Made by a program: the position numbers and the translations under genes. 64,000 nt of DNA from Azospirillum sp. 412522 (GTDB taxonomy: Bacteria; Pseudomonadota; Alphaproteobacteria; Azospirillales; Azospirillaceae): NCBI RefSeq assembly GCF_019805165.1, contig NZ_RWIJ01000001.1, positions 478,081-542,080 of the forward strand, in the 5' to 3' direction. The notes beneath the pieces are model-generated. The model did no database searches. It had not been told where the DNA came from and saw only the letters and a program-made list of their open reading frames with translations. This document shows positions 48,251 through 57,680 of the stretch, one piece after another; positions within the stretch are counted from its first letter, which is position 1; every line of letters begins with the position of its first letter.

Positions 48251-48330
48251 GGGGAGGGCGCTTTTCTTTCTTTCGCGACTCTCACTCCAGCGGGGGAGGG
48301 GAGTGCGTGCAAAGAAAAAGCCCTCCCCGA
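48251..48330. repeat. Imperfect inverted repeat downstream of lpxC
   Basis: GGGGAGGGC(G)CTTTTCTTT at 48251-48269 is the inverse of AAAGAAAAAGCCCTCCCC at 48311-48328, apart from one base and a length change. About 40 bp lie between, including CACTCC/GGAGTG arms. The arrangement looks like a small palindromic repeat element; the inner right part doubles as the lpxC terminator. Confidence 0.45.
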
Positions 48331-48340
48331 GAGGGGAGGG
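48311..48340 (-). terminator. lpxC intrinsic terminator
   Basis: On the minus strand, CCCTCCCC/GGGGAGGG (48340-48321, 4-nt loop) followed by CTTTTTCTTT. It lies 33 bp after the lpxC stop. Confidence 0.85.
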
Positions 48341-48372
48341 CAGGGGCAGACATTCCAGGAAAATAAGATCGA

Positions 48373-49308
48373 TCAGGCGACCGCCAACTGCTCCAGGCCA
48401 CGGCGCGCGACCGGCAGCGACACTGCCGTCTCGTAGCGCCAAGCGCTGCGGTCGGCGAACAGAGCGCGCAGCAGCTGGTTGTTCAGGGCGTGGCCCGAAC
48501 GCACGCCGTGGAAATGGCCGACGATGGGCGCGCCCGCCAGATACAGGTCGCCGACGGCGTCCAGGATCTTGTGGCGCACGAACTCGTCCTTGAAGCGCAG
48601 GCCCTCGGCGTTCATCACCGTGTCGCCGGAGATGACCACCGCGTTGTCCAGCGAGCCGCCACGGGCAAGGCCCATCTTGCGCAGCCCTTCGACCTCGTGC
48701 AGGAAGCCAAAGGTGCGGGCGCGGCTGATCTCATCCTTGAAGCTGTCGGTATCGATCTCCAGCGCGCGGGACTGGCGCGAGATGGCGGCGCTGTCGAAGT
48801 CGATCTCGAAGCTGTAGCTGGTGGCGTCATCGGGCGTGAAGGACGCGCTCTTGACGCCGTCGCCGATGGCGACCGGCTTCAGGATGCGGATGAAGCGGCG
48901 AGGCGACTTCTGCACGGCGACGCCGGCCTGTTCGATGGCGGCGACGAAGGCGGCGGCACTGCCGTCCATGATCGGCACCTCGATGCCGTCCAGCGAGACG
49001 ATGGCGTTGTCGATGCCGCAGCCGGCCAGCGCCGACATCAGATGCTCGATCGTGCCGATGGTGGTGCCGTGCTCGTTGCCGATCACGGTGCACAGGCGCG
49101 TGTCCACCACCGTGTCCCAGCGCGCCGGAATGACGGCGGCGGCACCACGGAGGTCGGTACGCAGGAAGGTGATCCCGGAATTCGCATCGGCCGGCGAAAT
49201 CGTCAGCGTGACGATGACGCCCGAATGCAGCCCGACACCGGCGATGGTCACCGACTTCTTCAGGGTCTGCTGGAACATGCCGTCCACGTTGCTGCGATTG
49301 TTGGCCAC
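48373..49308 (-). CDS. lpxC: UDP-3-O-acyl-N-acetylglucosamine deacetylase
   Basis: Zn-dependent, committed step of lipid A synthesis. 311 residues from the GTG at 49308, which has GGAAAAGA upstream; an ATG at 49278 begins the familiar MFQQTLKKSVTIAGVGLHSG and is an alternative. Zinc ligands lie in TIEHLMSALAG and in the RHKILDAVGDL segment; catalytic His in GHALNNQLL; the conserved VPIMDGSAAAF is present. A separate terminator lies between ftsZ and this gene, so lpxC has its own promoter in 49309-49520. Confidence 0.95.
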   Translation of the reverse strand: MANNRSNVDGMFQQTLKKSVTIAGVGLHSGVIVTLTISPADANSGITFLRTDLRGAAAVIPARWDTVVDTRLCTVIGNEHGTTIGTIEHLMSALAGCGIDNAIVSLDGIEVPIMDGSAAAFVAAIEQAGVAVQKSPRRFIRILKPVAIGDGVKSASFTPDDATSYSFEIDFDSAAISRQSRALEIDTDSFKDEISRARTFGFLHEVEGLRKMGLARGGSLDNAVVISGDTVMNAEGLRFKDEFVRHKILDAVGDLYLAGAPIVGHFHGVRSGHALNNQLLRALFADRSAWRYETAVSLPVARRGLEQLAVA

Positions 49309-49523
49309 GATGTCTTTTCCATCTTGGTCGTGAAGGAGAGGTTTCCAGCGTGCCGCGTCGCCTGATCTCTGGAGATCATCACGCCGGCGGCTTTCGCTTT
49401 CGACCATGCTGATAGGTAACACCCGGGCTCGGAAATCGGCAAATCACTCATTGTTACCGTTTGTTGCAGGGCAAAAGTGATGCGCAACACAAGCAATCAG
49501 TAAGACCGCGCACAAAATGGACA

Positions 49524-49562
49524 ATAAAAAATCCCCGGCGACGCACGACGGCGTCACCGGGG
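49524..49562 (-). terminator. ftsZ intrinsic terminator
   Basis: Minus strand: CCCCGGTGACGC/GCGTCGCCGGGG, a 12-bp stem with one G-U pair and a 6-nt loop, followed by ATTTTTTATTG. It separates ftsZ from lpxC; about 150 nt of ftsZ 3' untranslated RNA precedes it. Confidence 0.9.
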
Positions 49563-49589
49563 TCCGATAGGTTCGGTCAGGTTGTGGAG

Positions 49590-49627
49590 CCGCCGACGCC
49601 GCGATTAGGAGGCTGCGGCGACGGCGG
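49590..49627 (-). repeat. Long hairpin in the ftsZ 3' untranslated region
   Basis: Arms CCGCCGACGCCGC (49590-49602) and GCGGCGACGGCGG (49615-49627) pair over 13 bp with one central mismatch, 12-nt loop. It lies between the ftsZ stop and its terminator. The rest of 49309-49711 shows only AT-rich sequence upstream of lpxC. Confidence 0.5.
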
Positions 49628-49711
49628 TTATCTCCGGCTTTCGCCGGGATCGGCCGGCCGTCATGTCGGACAAGGCGTCGGACAGGGCGGCCAAGATCGG
49701 TTCAGGTCCGC

Positions 49712-51658
49712 TCAGTTGGCCTGACGGCGCAGGAAGGCCGGGATGTCCAACTCCTCCTGTTCGCCGGGCTTGGCATCAACCCGTGGAGCCGGAGCCTGCG
49801 GCTGCGGAGCGGACGGATAGCCCGGCGCCTGCTGCGGAGCGGCCTGTTGCGGCGCATAGACCGGCTGCTGCGGCTGCGGAGCCGCCGGATATTGGCCGGC
49901 GGGGTAGCCTTGGTGGGGTGCCTGCGGCGGCTGCGGGTAGGCGGGCTGCTGTTGCGGATAGGCCTGGGGGGCCGGCTGATAGGCCTGCTGCTGCGGGGCC
50001 GGTTGCGGCTGGTAGGCCTGCGGGGCCGGTTGGGGGGCCGGCTGCGGCGCCGGTTCGGACTTGCGGCCGAGGCCGGTCACCAGACCGAACAGGAAGTTGC
50101 CCTTGCGGGCCGGCACCGGCTCCGGCGCAGGAGCCGGGGCGGGGCCGACGGACAGGCCGCCGGGATGCTGATGGCCCTGCGGAGCGGCATGGTGGTGCTG
50201 CGGCTGTGCCATCGGAGCCGGCTGCTGCGGCTGGTGCTGCGGCTGCTGCTGGGGCTGATGATGCCCCTGCATCTGCGGCGCCTGCGGGGCGTGCTGCGGG
50301 TGGAACGGCTGCTGTTGCGTCGGCTGCGGGGCGGCACCGACGGTCACCGGCTGGCGCGGGCCGGCATCGGCCGGCTTCGGCGCGAAGAAATGGCCGCCCT
50401 GGTTCTCGCCATGCAGCGGGCCGGCGGCCGGCTTGGGCGCTTCGACATGCTGTTGGGGAGCCTGCGGATGGCTGGGCTGCAGCTGAGCCGGATCGTGCTG
50501 GATCGCGGCGGCACCGGCGGTAACCGGCTGCGGCGTGCGCAGGCCGGCGGCGGCGCTGGGAATCGTCGAACCCTGGGCGGCGGCCGGAGCGGGGGCGCCG
50601 GTCAGGTTGCCGGGAGCGGCCGGCTTCTTGGCGCGGTCGCCGGGGACCAGCGACAGGTTGACCGGGTGAAGGGTGCGCGGGTTGCTCATCGCCGCGGCGT
50701 CGATGCCGGTGGCAACGACCGACACGCGCATCATGCCGTCCAGCGAGGCATCGAAGGTCGAGCCGAAGATGATGTTGGCATCGGGATCGACCTCGTCACG
50801 GACGCGGTTGGCCGCCTCGTCGACCTCGAACAGGGTCATGTCGTAGCCGCCGGTGATGTTGATGAGGACGCCGCGGGCACCCTTCATCGACACGTCGTCC
50901 AGCAGCGGGTTGGAGATGGCGGCCTCGGCGGCCTCGATGGCGCGGCGTTCGCCGCCGGCCTCGCCGGTGCCCATCATCGCCTTGCCCATCTCGGTCATCA
51001 CGGACCGGATGTCGGCGAAATCCAGGTTGATCAGGCCGGGCATCACCATCAGGTCGGTGACGCCGCGCACGCCCGAATGCAGAACGTCGTCGGCCATCTT
51101 GAAGGCGTCCGCGAAGGTCGTCTTCTCGTTGGCGATGCGGAACAGGTTCTGGTTCGGGATGATGATCAGGGTGTCGACATACTGCTGAAGCTCGGCGATG
51201 CCGCCTTCCGCCAGCCGCATGCGGTGACCGCCTTCGAAATGGAAGGGCTTGGTGACGACGCCGACGGTCAGGATGCCTCGCTCGCGGGCGGCGCGCGCGA
51301 TGACCGGCGCCGCACCGGTGCCGGTGCCGCCGCCCATGCCGGCGGTGATGAACACCATGTTGGAGCCTTCGAGATACTGGACGATCTCGTCGATCTGCTC
51401 CTCGGCCGACGCACGGCCGACATCCGGCTTGGAGCCGGCGCCGAGGCCGCGGGTGGTGCCGGTGCCGAGTTGGATGCGCTTCTCGCACAAGGAACCCTTC
51501 AGCGCCTGCGCGTCGGTGTTGCCGACGACGAAGTCCACGCCTTCCAGGTTCGACTTGATCATGTTGTTGACGGCATTGCCGCCGGCGCCGCCGACGCCGA
51601 ACACGGTGATGCGCGGCTTCAACTCGGGCTCAATCTGGGGGATGGTCACGTTGATCAT
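49712..51658 (-). CDS. ftsZ: Cell division protein FtsZ with very long disordered linker
   Basis: Tubulin-like GTPase that forms the division ring. 648 residues, against 383 in E. coli. The GTPase core (1-~320) is standard: [16 protein letters not shown], tubulin signature [16 protein letters not shown], synergy loop [11 protein letters not shown]. Residues ~330-630 are a Pro/Gln/Ala/His-rich linker (for example [18 protein letters not shown]) with few charges. The C-terminal peptide [14 protein letters not shown], which binds FtsA, is intact. GGAGG lies 12 nt before the ATG. ftsA is upstream, 124 bp away. Confidence 0.97.
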   Translation of the reverse strand: MINVTIPQIEPELKPRITVFGVGGAGGNAVNNMIKSNLEGVDFVVGNTDAQALKGSLCEKRIQLGTGTTRGLGAGSKPDVGRASAEEQIDEIVQYLEGSNMVFITAGMGGGTGTGAAPVIARAARERGILTVGVVTKPFHFEGGHRMRLAEGGIAELQQYVDTLIIIPNQNLFRIANEKTTFADAFKMADDVLHSGVRGVTDLMVMPGLINLDFADIRSVMTEMGKAMMGTGEAGGERRAIEAAEAAISNPLLDDVSMKGARGVLINITGGYDMTLFEVDEAANRVRDEVDPDANIIFGSTFDASLDGMMRVSVVATGIDAAAMSNPRTLHPVNLSLVPGDRAKKPAAPGNLTGAPAPAAAQGSTIPSAAAGLRTPQPVTAGAAAIQHDPAQLQPSHPQAPQQHVEAPKPAAGPLHGENQGGHFFAPKPADAGPRQPVTVGAAPQPTQQQPFHPQHAPQAPQMQGHHQPQQQPQHQPQQPAPMAQPQHHHAAPQGHQHPGGLSVGPAPAPAPEPVPARKGNFLFGLVTGLGRKSEPAPQPAPQPAPQAYQPQPAPQQQAYQPAPQAYPQQQPAYPQPPQAPHQGYPAGQYPAAPQPQQPVYAPQQAAPQQAPGYPSAPQPQAPAPRVDAKPGEQEELDIPAFLRRQAN

Positions 51659-51782
51659 TCTATTCAGGCCTCCACAACCTGTTTTCGTTGGGTTTGATGT
51701 TTGATATGCCGCGACCGGCGCCCGGTTGTGTCCGGTGTCTGTCCGTTCGGGAATCGGTGAATGGCGGATGCGGGAAGGATCA

Positions 51783-53066
51783 TTACAGATTCTCCCGCAG
51801 CCACAGGCCGACGCGGCCGAGGAGTCCGGTGGACGCGACCGCCTCTTGGCCGGTCACCATCAGCTCCGTCGGATTGCGGACGGCATGTAGGAGAAGGCCC
51901 GCCACCGTCGAGAAGGCCGGGCCGCCATGCGCCTCGTTGAGGCCGGCGATCCGGGTGGGACGGGCGATGCGGACCTGCTTGTCCAGGATGGGGGCTGCCA
52001 TCTCGCGCGTGTTGGGCAGCTGGCTGGCGCCACCGGTCAGCACGACGCGGCGGCCGACCAGCTGGGAATGGCCGGACTGCTCGATGGCGCTGCGCACCTC
52101 TTCGAAGATCTCTTCCATCCGCGCCTGGATGATGCTGACCAGGAAGGAGCGCGGGTGGCTGGCGGTGCCGCTGCCGCTGCGTTCGTCCTCGCCGATCTGC
52201 GGCACCTCGATCATCTCGCGCTCATCGGCCGGGTTCACCCGGGCGCTGCCGTAGAGCACCTTCAGCCGCTCGGCATGGGCCAGCGGCGTGGCCAGCCCAT
52301 GGGCGATGTCGTTGGTGACATGCCGGCCGCCCAGGGGGACGAAGCCGGTCCACACCAGGTTGCCTTCGGCGAAGATCGAGAGGGTGGTGCCGCCGCCGCC
52401 GATGTCGACGCAGGCCGCGCCCATCTCCATCTCGTCCTCGACCAGACAGGCGAGGCCGGAGGCGAAGGGGCTGACGACGATGGACTCGATGTTCAGATGG
52501 CAGCGGGCGATGCAGGCGTGCAGCGTGCGGATGGCGCCGGCCGCGGCGGTGACGACATGCAGCTGGGCGCCCAGCGTATGGCCGCTCATCCCCTTGGGGT
52601 CGCGGATGCCGCGGCTGCCGTCGAGCGTGAAGCCCAGCGGAATGGTGTGGATCAGCGCTTGATCGGGGCCGGCCTGGAGGGTGCGGGCATGGGCCATGGC
52701 GCGGCGGATGTCGCCCTCCGTAACCTCCTGGCCGGAGACCGGAACGCTGGCGGTGAAGGCGTGGGAGCGCGGATGGCCCATCGACAGGTTGACGACCACG
52801 TCATGCACCGTCTCGCCGGCCATCTGTTCGGCGGCATGTACGGCGGCACCGATCGAGGTCTCCGCCGCCTCCATGTCGATGATGGTCCCGGCGCGGATGC
52901 CCGTGGCGATCTGATGGCCGACGCCGATCACGCGGAGGGAGCCGGGCTCCTCCATCCGCGCGATGACGCAGCACACCTTCGTCGAGCCGACGTCGAGCGC
53001 CGTGACGATCCCGCCACGGCTCGGCCGCTTCGGCTTCTTGGCGCCGTTGAATCCCATCCCGAACAT
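51783..53066 (-). CDS. ftsA: Cell division protein FtsA
   Basis: Actin-like protein that tethers FtsZ to the membrane and recruits later division proteins. 427 residues. The nucleotide site begins [20 protein letters not shown] and continues [18 protein letters not shown] and [12 protein letters not shown]; the 1C domain lies about 100-175. The C-terminal amphipathic helix [11 protein letters not shown] is the membrane anchor. The ATG at 53066 is chosen over upstream in-frame codons that would run into ftsQ. Confidence 0.95.
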   Translation of the reverse strand: MFGMGFNGAKKPKRPSRGGIVTALDVGSTKVCCVIARMEEPGSLRVIGVGHQIATGIRAGTIIDMEAAETSIGAAVHAAEQMAGETVHDVVVNLSMGHPRSHAFTASVPVSGQEVTEGDIRRAMAHARTLQAGPDQALIHTIPLGFTLDGSRGIRDPKGMSGHTLGAQLHVVTAAAGAIRTLHACIARCHLNIESIVVSPFASGLACLVEDEMEMGAACVDIGGGGTTLSIFAEGNLVWTGFVPLGGRHVTNDIAHGLATPLAHAERLKVLYGSARVNPADEREMIEVPQIGEDERSGSGTASHPRSFLVSIIQARMEEIFEEVRSAIEQSGHSQLVGRRVVLTGGASQLPNTREMAAPILDKQVRIARPTRIAGLNEAHGGPAFSTVAGLLLHAVRNPTELMVTGQEAVASTGLLGRVGLWLRENL

Positions 53067-53134
53067 GCCCCCCAAGACTTCCCTCTGCTCCCATTCGCCG
53101 GCGGCGGGCGCTTCCCCGAAAACGCCCGCCGGTC

Positions 53135-54097
53135 TTACGATTTCTTGCCGTTCTTCTTCTTCGTGTCGTCCTCCCAACCCGGAAGCTGGGCGGTCGCGGA
53201 CGTCTGGATCGCGGCCTTGTCGGGCAGGCGCAGGTCGATGGCGACGATGTCGCGGTCCAGCACATGGCTGGCCGTGTGCATCTGCTCCAACTGGCGCAGC
53301 GCGCGGCGCATCTCGGCATTGCCTTCCGGCAGCTTCACCGTCACGCCGTTGCCGAGCTGCAGGTTCCAGCGGCGGTCGCTGATCCAGCTGGCCGAGGACA
53401 GCATCGGCGCGATGGTGGGCGCGCCCTCCAGCGCCGACAGCAGGGTATGGACCTGCTGCGGGGCGTTGGCGCCGATCACCTGCGGCAGGGTGTCGATCCG
53501 CTGATTGCCGCGGCGCGCCAGCTCCGCCGCATCGGCCAGCGGCCGGCCGGCGCGGTCGATGACGGTGAACTGGCGGTCATGCTGCCAGATCGCCATCGGC
53601 TGGCGTTCGGACAGGCGGATGTAGAGGAAGCCGGGCAGCCGCCGCTCGATGGAGGCCGAGGACACCCAGGGCAGTTCCTCCAGCCGCTGCTTGGCGTCGG
53701 CGAGGTCGATGGACAGGATCGGCTCGCCCCGACGGACGCCCAGCGCGTCGAGGACGACGTCGCGCTCGGTCTCGCTGCGGCCGACCACCAGGATCTCCGA
53801 CAGGCGGAAGCCCATGTCGCCGGTCGTCCGGATGACGCTGTCCCGCGCCGCCTCCAGCGTGTCGGCCAGGTTGCCGCGCTTCCAGGTCGATCCGGCGGCG
53901 GCGGTCAGCCCCAGCACCGGCACCAGCAGCAGTGCCGCCTTGACGGCGGAGCGGGTCCAGCGCGGCCAGGCGCGGCGCCGTTTGCCTTTCTCCGCCGACG
54001 CGGCCATGGCGCGCGGCGGGGTCGGCATCTCGTCCCGCGCGCGCGCGCCGGCGGCGGCGGCGCGGAAGTCCGGGTTGGCCATCAGGCGAGCTGACAT
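53135..54097 (-). CDS. ftsQ: Cell division protein FtsQ
   Basis: Bitopic divisome protein linking FtsA-side and periplasmic complexes. 320 residues: a basic cytoplasmic tail (~1-50, KGKRRRAWPRWTRSAVK), one membrane helix (AALLLVPVLGLTAAAGS), a POTRA domain (FRLSEILVVGRSETERDVV) and a beta domain; the C terminus is Lys-rich (DDTKKKNGKKS). It overlaps the ddl end by 16 nt. Confidence 0.93.
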   Translation of the reverse strand: MSARLMANPDFRAAAAGARARDEMPTPPRAMAASAEKGKRRRAWPRWTRSAVKAALLLVPVLGLTAAAGSTWKRGNLADTLEAARDSVIRTTGDMGFRLSEILVVGRSETERDVVLDALGVRRGEPILSIDLADAKQRLEELPWVSSASIERRLPGFLYIRLSERQPMAIWQHDRQFTVIDRAGRPLADAAELARRGNQRIDTLPQVIGANAPQQVHTLLSALEGAPTIAPMLSSASWISDRRWNLQLGNGVTVKLPEGNAEMRRALRQLEQMHTASHVLDRDIVAIDLRLPDKAAIQTSATAQLPGWEDDTKKKNGKKS

Positions 54098-55029
54098 GCG
54101 GCATTCTCCACGAGCCAGCCGACCAGCGCGCCGTAGGTGATCCCCACATGCGCCGCCTGTTCGGGCACCAGCGACAGGGGCGTCATGCCCGGCTGGTTGT
54201 TGATCTCCAGGAAGTACAGACCGTCCGTTCCCGGCCGGCCGTCATCCCAGCGGAAGTCGCTGCGCGACACGCCCCGGCAGCCCAGGGTCTGGTGCGCCAG
54301 CACCGCCACCCGCTTCGCCTCCTCCGCCACGGCCTCGGGGATCGCGGCGGGGATGGTGTGGACGGCGTGGCCGGCGCTGTATTTCGCGGTGTAGTCGTAG
54401 ACCTGAGCCTGAAAGACGATCTCGGTCACCGCCAAAGCGCGGTCACCCATGACGCCCACGGTCAGCTCGCGACCGGGGATGAACTCCTCGACCAGCGCGC
54501 GTTCGCCAAAAGTCCACGCGTCGCCGACCGGGCTGTTCTGCCCCTCGCGGACCAGGGTTACGCCAACGGTCGAGCCTTCGTCCACAGGCTTGACGATATA
54601 GGGCGCCGGCATGGGGTGGCTGCCGCCGGTGATCTCCCCACGGGACAGCACCATGCCCTTCGGCGAGCGGATGCCGACGGTGTCCAGCACGCGCTTGGTC
54701 ATTGCCTTGTCCATGGCGACGGCGGCGGCCTGGACGCCGGAATGGGTGTAGGGCAGGCCCAGGAACTCCAGCACGCCCTGGATCGTCCCGTCCTCGCCGC
54801 CGCGGCCATGCAGGGCGTTGAACACCACGTCGGGGCGCGGGGTGGACAGGGCGTGCATCAGCCCGCCCAGGTCGCGCTGCACGTCGATGGCGGTGACGCG
54901 GTAGCCTTCCTCCTCCAGCGCCTTGGCGACGCCGGCCCCGCTGACCAGCGACACCTCGCGCTCGGCCGACCAGCCACCCATCAGGACGGCGACATGCTTC
55001 TTGTGGGCGTGGAGCAGGGCTTCGGTCAT
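54082..55029 (-). CDS. ddl: D-alanine--D-alanine ligase
   Basis: Makes the D-Ala-D-Ala dipeptide for peptidoglycan. 315 residues, DdlB type, ATP-grasp fold: [17 protein letters not shown] at the start, [28 protein letters not shown], and the metal/ATP site [20 protein letters not shown]. The ATG at 55029 overlaps the murB stop by 4 nt. Confidence 0.96.
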   Translation of the reverse strand: MTEALLHAHKKHVAVLMGGWSAEREVSLVSGAGVAKALEEEGYRVTAIDVQRDLGGLMHALSTPRPDVVFNALHGRGGEDGTIQGVLEFLGLPYTHSGVQAAAVAMDKAMTKRVLDTVGIRSPKGMVLSRGEITGGSHPMPAPYIVKPVDEGSTVGVTLVREGQNSPVGDAWTFGERALVEEFIPGRELTVGVMGDRALAVTEIVFQAQVYDYTAKYSAGHAVHTIPAAIPEAVAEEAKRVAVLAHQTLGCRGVSRSDFRWDDGRPGTDGLYFLEINNQPGMTPLSLVPEQAAHVGITYGALVGWLVENAACQLA

Positions 55030-56006
55030 TGGACGATGCTTCCTTCGGCGGTGGCAATGCCGATGCGCTTGATTTCCCAGTCCAGCGTGACGCCGCTGGT
55101 CTCGAACACGCGGCGGCGGACCTCCTCGCCCAGCGCTTCCAACTGGGAGGCGGTGGCCGTGCCGTTGTTGATCAGGAAGTTGCAATGCTTTTCGGAGACC
55201 TGGGCGTCTCCGATGGACAGACCGCGGCAACCGGCCTTGTCGATCAGCTCCCAGGCCTTGTGGCCCCCGGATATTTCAGGGGCAGGGTTCTTGAAGGTCG
55301 AACCGCCGGTGCGGGAGCGGACCGGCTGGCTGTCGGCGCGCTTGTCGGAGATCTCCGCCATGCGCCGCGCGATCTCCAGCGGGTTGCCGGGCTCGCCGCG
55401 CAGGACGGCGCCGGTGAAGATGCAGTCCTCCGGTGCCGTGCTGTGTCGGTAGGTGAAGCCCATGCCGGCATGGCTGAACTCCAGCCGCCGGCCGTCACGG
55501 GCAACGGCGGTGGCGGAGACCAGCACGTCGGCAAGCTCGCGGCCATAGGCGCCGCCGTTCATGCGCAGGGCGCCGCCGATGGTGCCGGGAATGCCGGAGA
55601 GGAACTCCAGCCCGGCGACACCGGCGTCGCGGGCGACCATGGCGACGTTGAGGTCGAGCGCCGCGGCTCCCGCCGCCAGAGTCATCCCGTCTGCCGCGAT
55701 GTCGGTGAAGCCGCGCCCGAGCCGGATCGTGACTCCCGGCACGCCGCCGTCCCGCACCAGCAGGTTGGAGGCGACGCCGATCACCGTCACCGGCACCTCG
55801 GCGGGCAGGGCGGCCAGGAAGCCGGCAAGGTCGTCGGCGTCGGCCGGGCGGAACATCACCTCTGCCGGGCCACCGACGCGGAACCATGTCACGGGCGCCA
55901 GCGGGGCGTCGGCGGTCAGCCGGCCGCGCACGGCAGGCATCCGCTCCATCAAATGCCCACTGGGCAAGTGGCCGTCAGGAGTGCTCATGCGGGCCGCCAC
56001 TTTCAT
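55026..56006 (-). CDS. murB: UDP-N-acetylenolpyruvoylglucosamine reductase
   Basis: FAD enzyme that makes UDP-MurNAc. 326 residues. FAD-binding [17 protein letters not shown] and [40 protein letters not shown]; catalytic Ser in [12 protein letters not shown] and Glu near the end. The lack of the extra loop of E. coli MurB makes it a type II-like enzyme. The ATG at 56006 overlaps the murC stop (ATGA); another ATG at 55988 is possible. Confidence 0.95.
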   Translation of the reverse strand: MKVAARMSTPDGHLPSGHLMERMPAVRGRLTADAPLAPVTWFRVGGPAEVMFRPADADDLAGFLAALPAEVPVTVIGVASNLLVRDGGVPGVTIRLGRGFTDIAADGMTLAAGAAALDLNVAMVARDAGVAGLEFLSGIPGTIGGALRMNGGAYGRELADVLVSATAVARDGRRLEFSHAGMGFTYRHSTAPEDCIFTGAVLRGEPGNPLEIARRMAEISDKRADSQPVRSRTGGSTFKNPAPEISGGHKAWELIDKAGCRGLSIGDAQVSEKHCNFLINNGTATASQLEALGEEVRRRVFETSGVTLDWEIKRIGIATAEGSIVQ

Positions 56007-57421
56007 CGCGTCGCGCCGTAGAGGGCGGTCAGCTCGCCCGGCAGGGCGTTCGCCCATTGGGTGATGTTGCCGGCGCCCAGGCAGACGACGAAGTCGCCGG
56101 GCTTGGCCATCTCGCGCACCACCTGTGCCAGCTCCTGCTGGTTGTGCAATGCCACGACATGGCGGTGGCCGTGCATGCGCAGCCCCTCCACCAGGCTGTC
56201 GCGGCTGACGCCCTCGATCGGCGCCTCGCCGGCGGCATAGACGTCGGCGACGATCACGGCGTCGGCGTCGTTGAAGCAGGTGCAGAACTCCTCGAACAGG
56301 GCGGCGAGGCGGGAATAGCGGTGGGGCTGGACCACGGCGATGGTGCGGCCGGTGCCGGCGGTGCGCGCCGCTTTCAACACGGCGGCGATCTCCACCGGGT
56401 GGTGGCCGTAATCGTCGATGACGGTGATGCCGTTGGCCTCGCCGGTCTTGGTGAAGCGTCGCTTCACCCCCTGGAACTTTGCCATGCTGTCGCGCATCAC
56501 CACGTCGGGCAGGCCCATCTCGTTGCCCACCGCGAAGCAGGCCAGCGAGTTCTGGACGTTGTGCGGCCCGTACATCGGCAGGCGCACGCCGGCGATGGCG
56601 CGGCTCTCGCCGGTGTGGCGGTCGTAGATCAGCACGTCGTACTTGGCGCCGTCGGGACCCAGCTCGACGTTGACCGCGCGGATGTCGGCCTGCGGCGAGA
56701 AGCCGTAGGTGACGATGCGGCGGTCCGAGACGCGGGGGATCATCGCCTGCACCTCGGGATGGTCGATGCACAGCGCGGCGAAGCCGTAGAAGGGGATGTT
56801 CTGGACGAAGCTGTCGAAGGCGGCCCGGGCGTTGTCGAAGGTGCCGTAGAAGTCCAGATGCTCCGGATCCATGTTGGTGACGACGGCGATGCAGGCCGGC
56901 AGCTTCACGAAGGTGCCGTCGCTCTCGTCCGCCTCGACCACCATCCAGTCGCCGGTGCCCAGTCGGGTGTTGGAGCCGTAGGCGTTGATGATGCCGCCGT
57001 TGATGACCGTCGGGTCGAGGTTGGCGTGCTCAAGCATATGGCCGACCATCGAGGTGGTCGTGGTCTTGCCATGGGTGCCGCCGATGGCGATGGCCCATTT
57101 CAGACGCATCAGCTCGCCCAGCATCTCGGCGCGGCGGACCACCGGCACCAGGGCGGCGCGGGCGGCCACCACTTCCGGATTGTCGCGCTTGACGGCGGAG
57201 GAGACGACGACCACGGCCGCACCGGCGATGTTCTCGCCGCGATGGCCGACGAACACCTTGATGCCCAGCTCGCGCAGGCGCTTGACGTTGGCGTTCTCGG
57301 CGAGGTCGGACCCCTGGACGGTGTAGCCCAGGTTCCGCAGCACCTCGGCGATGCCGCTCATGCCGATGCCGCCGATGCCGACGAAGTGGATGGTGCCGAT
57401 CGAGAGGGGGAGGGCGCGCAT
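56003..57421 (-). CDS. murC: UDP-N-acetylmuramate--L-alanine ligase
   Basis: Adds L-Ala to UDP-MurNAc. 472 residues: N-terminal Rossmann-like [18 protein letters not shown]-loop [18 protein letters not shown], the central [13 protein letters not shown], the ligase motif HYHPVEI-equivalent [13 protein letters not shown], and a C-terminal domain with [16 protein letters not shown] small ORF separates it from murG by overlap. Confidence 0.97.
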   Translation of the reverse strand: MRALPLSIGTIHFVGIGGIGMSGIAEVLRNLGYTVQGSDLAENANVKRLRELGIKVFVGHRGENIAGAAVVVVSSAVKRDNPEVVAARAALVPVVRRAEMLGELMRLKWAIAIGGTHGKTTTTSMVGHMLEHANLDPTVINGGIINAYGSNTRLGTGDWMVVEADESDGTFVKLPACIAVVTNMDPEHLDFYGTFDNARAAFDSFVQNIPFYGFAALCIDHPEVQAMIPRVSDRRIVTYGFSPQADIRAVNVELGPDGAKYDVLIYDRHTGESRAIAGVRLPMYGPHNVQNSLACFAVGNEMGLPDVVMRDSMAKFQGVKRRFTKTGEANGITVIDDYGHHPVEIAAVLKAARTAGTGRTIAVVQPHRYSRLAALFEEFCTCFNDADAVIVADVYAAGEAPIEGVSRDSLVEGLRMHGHRHVVALHNQQELAQVVREMAKPGDFVVCLGAGNITQWANALPGELTALYGATR

Positions 57422-57428
57422 GTCAGGC

Positions 57429-57680
57429 TTACTTTCCGCGGCGAAGCATCAGGCGAAGGGTGGCGTCGACCGCCCCGTCGGACAGGTCGTTGGGAAGAGG
57501 TTGCGATCCGTGGATCATCGACAGGCGATCGCGCAGGAAGCCGCCTTCGGCGAGGAAGCGCGGCACCAGCGGACAGCCCGGACGGTTGTACCAGCCGCCT
57601 TCGGTCCGCGTCATGTCCGCCGGCCAGTCCTGCAGCGGCCGTGGCGTCGGCCGGATCAGATTCCGCATGGGTTTCATCAT
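57429..57680 (-). CDS. Small uncharacterised protein between murG and murC, 83 aa
   Basis: Starts [20 protein letters not shown] on an ATG that overlaps the murG stop (ATGA) and ends 7 nt before murC, so it fills the gap completely and would be cotranslated. Pro/Arg-rich N terminus, then [20 protein letters not shown] and a C-terminal helix ([19 protein letters not shown]). No signal peptide or helix in the membrane. Not a known dcw gene; function unknown. Confidence 0.68.
   Translation of the reverse strand: MMKPMRNLIRPTPRPLQDWPADMTRTEGGWYNRPGCPLVPRFLAEGGFLRDRLSMIHGSQPLPNDLSDGAVDATLRLMLRRGK

Noticed and set aside
49309..49520. lpxC promoter boxes
   Set aside because: Several weak pairs exist on the minus strand (for example TTGCCG with TACCTA), none convincing enough to annotate.
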